Below, in pieces: positions 63,040 through 64,000 of a stretch of DNA of 64,000 nt (position 1 is the stretch's first letter; every line of letters starts with the position of its first letter). Location: assembly GCF_018424685.1 (NCBI RefSeq), contig NZ_QTKX01000001.1:372001-436000 (forward strand), given 5' to 3'. Both the position numbers and the translations under genes were made by a program. This stretch comes from Mesobacillus boroniphilus. Lineage in GTDB: Bacteria; Bacillota; Bacilli; Bacillales; Cytobacillaceae. Below the pieces are notes generated by a model. That model was given only the letters and a program-made list of their open reading frames with translations. It was not told the DNA's origin and ran no database searches.

Positions 63040-63053
63040 AGTAACCGCTTACA
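63040..63053 (-). promoter_or_regulatory. Candidate cre site upstream of etfB
   Basis: On the minus strand TGTAAGCGGTTACT matches TGWAANCGNTNWCA at 13 of 14 positions, 40 bases before etfB. CcpA control would fit an enzyme of lipid or organic acid use. Confidence 0.6.
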
Positions 63054-63092
63054 AGTTAATAGTTTTTCATTTTGAGGAGGGGAAAAGAGAGT

Positions 63093-63920
63093 ATGCACAT
63101 TGTCGTATGTGTCAAGCAAGTGCCCGATACAAAGATCATCAAAATCAATCCTAAGACTAATACTCTGGACAGGCGAAGCGCACCAGCAATTTTGAACCCT
63201 TATGATGCTCACGCCGTACAGGAAGCAGTCAAGATCAGGAACAAAACAGGCGGAACGATTTCTGTTCTTTCAATGGGACCGCCACAGGCTGTAGCTGTTA
63301 TTAAGAAAAGTGTTGAAATTGGCGCAAATCAGGGATACCTGATTTCAGACAGGGCGTTTGCGGGTGCAGATACCCTGGCTACAAGCTATGCGCTCTCCAA
63401 AGCGCTGGAAAAAATATCGAAGGATAATCCGATAGACCTGGTCATCTGCGGTAAGCATGCGATTGATGGTGACACAGGACAGGTAGGACCTGGAATTGCA
63501 CGCAGGCTTGATATACCGCCAATTACGAATGTTATTGAAGTTTCAGAGGTTAATAAAGAAGAGAAATATGTTCATATCAAACGTAAGCAAATAGATGGAT
63601 ACGAGGTTCTTCAATCACAGCTTCCTTGCTTACTGACTGTCGAAAAGGAGATTAATGACATAGAGTATGCGCCGCTTACAAATATGATCAATGCAGCACG
63701 ATATGAGCCGGTCATCTGGTCTGTGAACGATCTTGAGGATGTTGATAAGACCCAGCTGGGATTAAAAGGATCTCCAACGATTGTCGGCAAGATGTTCAGT
63801 CCGCCAAAGCTTGAAGGCGGAAAGAGAATTGAAGGCAACCCTGATTCTCAAGTAGAACAGCTTATGGGAATTTTAATGGAAAGAAAAGATTTATTGAAAT
63901 TAAAAACAGCCAACTCTTGA
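63093..63920 (+). CDS. etfB: Electron transfer flavoprotein beta subunit, FixA/bifurcating type
   Basis: A 275-residue protein. MHIVVCVKQVPDTKIIKINP opens it; VLSMGPPQAVAVIKKSVEIG and LISDRAFAGADTLATSYALS are signatures of the FixA/bifurcating ETF group, and DGDTGQVGPGIARRL is the flavin loop. Ordinary beta-oxidation EtfB (about 257 residues) lacks several of these. ATG 63093 has GAGGAGGGG. etfA follows after 27 bases. Confidence 0.88.
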   Translation: MHIVVCVKQVPDTKIIKINPKTNTLDRRSAPAILNPYDAHAVQEAVKIRNKTGGTISVLSMGPPQAVAVIKKSVEIGANQGYLISDRAFAGADTLATSYALSKALEKISKDNPIDLVICGKHAIDGDTGQVGPGIARRLDIPPITNVIEVSEVNKEEKYVHIKRKQIDGYEVLQSQLPCLLTVEKEINDIEYAPLTNMINAARYEPVIWSVNDLEDVDKTQLGLKGSPTIVGKMFSPPKLEGGKRIEGNPDSQVEQLMGILMERKDLLKLKTANS

Positions 63921-63947
63921 TTCCGATAATAAAGGGGGAATAACAGA

Positions 63948-64000
63948 ATGGAAGAAAACCAGGGCGTCTGGGTATTCATTGAAGTAAATGATGGAACGAT
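63948..64000 (+). CDS. etfA: Electron transfer flavoprotein alpha subunit, partial
   Basis: Only the first 17 codons are inside the window: MEENQGVWVFIEVNDGT. The VWVFIE start is typical of EtfA. AAGGGGG lies 8 bases before the ATG. Position after etfB supports the call. Confidence 0.75.
   Translation, partial: MEENQGVWVFIEVNDGT

Noticed and set aside
62900..63092. FadR-type operator for etfBA
   Set aside because: No TGAATGA...TCATTCA-like palindrome was found; only a cre-like site is present.

Overview
The window is a chromosomal segment of an endospore-forming, low-GC Gram-positive bacterium of the Bacillaceae, probably a soil or marine Bacillus/Mesobacillus-type organism. Several observations support this. 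Strong AGGAGG ribosome sites and AT-rich sigma-A promoters are common. There are sporulation genes: tgl, an alpha/beta SASP, two YjcZ-family peptides, a Spo0E-like gene with a 0A box, and an orphan KinA/KinE-type kinase. A sigma-I/RsgI pair, a TerC gene behind a yybP-ykoY riboswitch, and a methionine salvage cluster in the B. subtilis order (mtnU, mtnE, SAM riboswitch, mtnW-X-B-D) also fit. No rRNA, tRNA, CRISPR array, prophage or complete insertion sequence was seen.

Layout. 1-2.9 kb, minus strand: a two-gene peptide-type ABC permease operon running off the left edge. The second permease carries an extracellular domain resembling the N-terminal part of M1 aminopeptidases. 3-5.8 kb: an M32 carboxypeptidase, a TetR regulator and an unknown protein. 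5.9-15.5 kb: a chemotaxis receptor, the Mn-riboswitch/TerC unit, a CNNM-type transporter, a sigma-B-type general stress gene, an SGNH esterase, an M15 peptidase, a type II NADH dehydrogenase with a perfect Rex operator, a YdaG-like stress protein and two tiny hydrophilic proteins. 15.7-22.3 kb: spore transglutaminase, an atypical MurE-like ligase, a MIP18-type protein, YjcZ peptides, an ECF sigma/membrane partner pair, a sugar-permease relic and a YkvA protein. 22.5-25.8 kb: trehalose uptake and phosphotrehalase with TreR-like operators and a cre site, but no adjacent treR.

25.8-33 kb: a 21-bp tandem repeat, yugN, an alanyl-tRNA editing protein, a membrane hydrolase, prfC, and a T-box (apparent Tyr specifier) controlling an NhaC-family transporter. 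33-40 kb: an RND efflux pump, an SDR plus aldehyde dehydrogenase pair and a small membrane protein. 40-44 kb: a secreted DUF5667-type protein with a candidate sigma-I promoter, followed by sigI-rsgI and an SASP. 44-49.7 kb: a Ktr/Trk potassium channel subunit, small unknown genes, a B12-binding radical SAM protein and a membrane acyltransferase. 50-53 kb: a two-gene fused 2-oxoacid:ferredoxin oxidoreductase. 53.4-56 kb: the orphan histidine kinase and an ArsR/DUF2087 regulator. 56-62 kb: methionine salvage, then a Spo0E-like gene. 63.1-64 kb: etfB of the bifurcating (FixA-like) type and the first bases of etfA.

A dispersed, foldable repeat family has five copies here (full-length about 180-210 bp, or shortened). 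One copy lies inside the mtnW leader, between the SAM-riboswitch terminator and the start codon. The observations most worth following are the permease/M1 fusion, the MurE-like ligase lacking DNPR, the Rex site on the NADH dehydrogenase, the Tyr T-box transporter, the candidate sigma-I promoter beside sigI, and the co-occurrence of an oxoacid:ferredoxin oxidoreductase with a bifurcating-type ETF.
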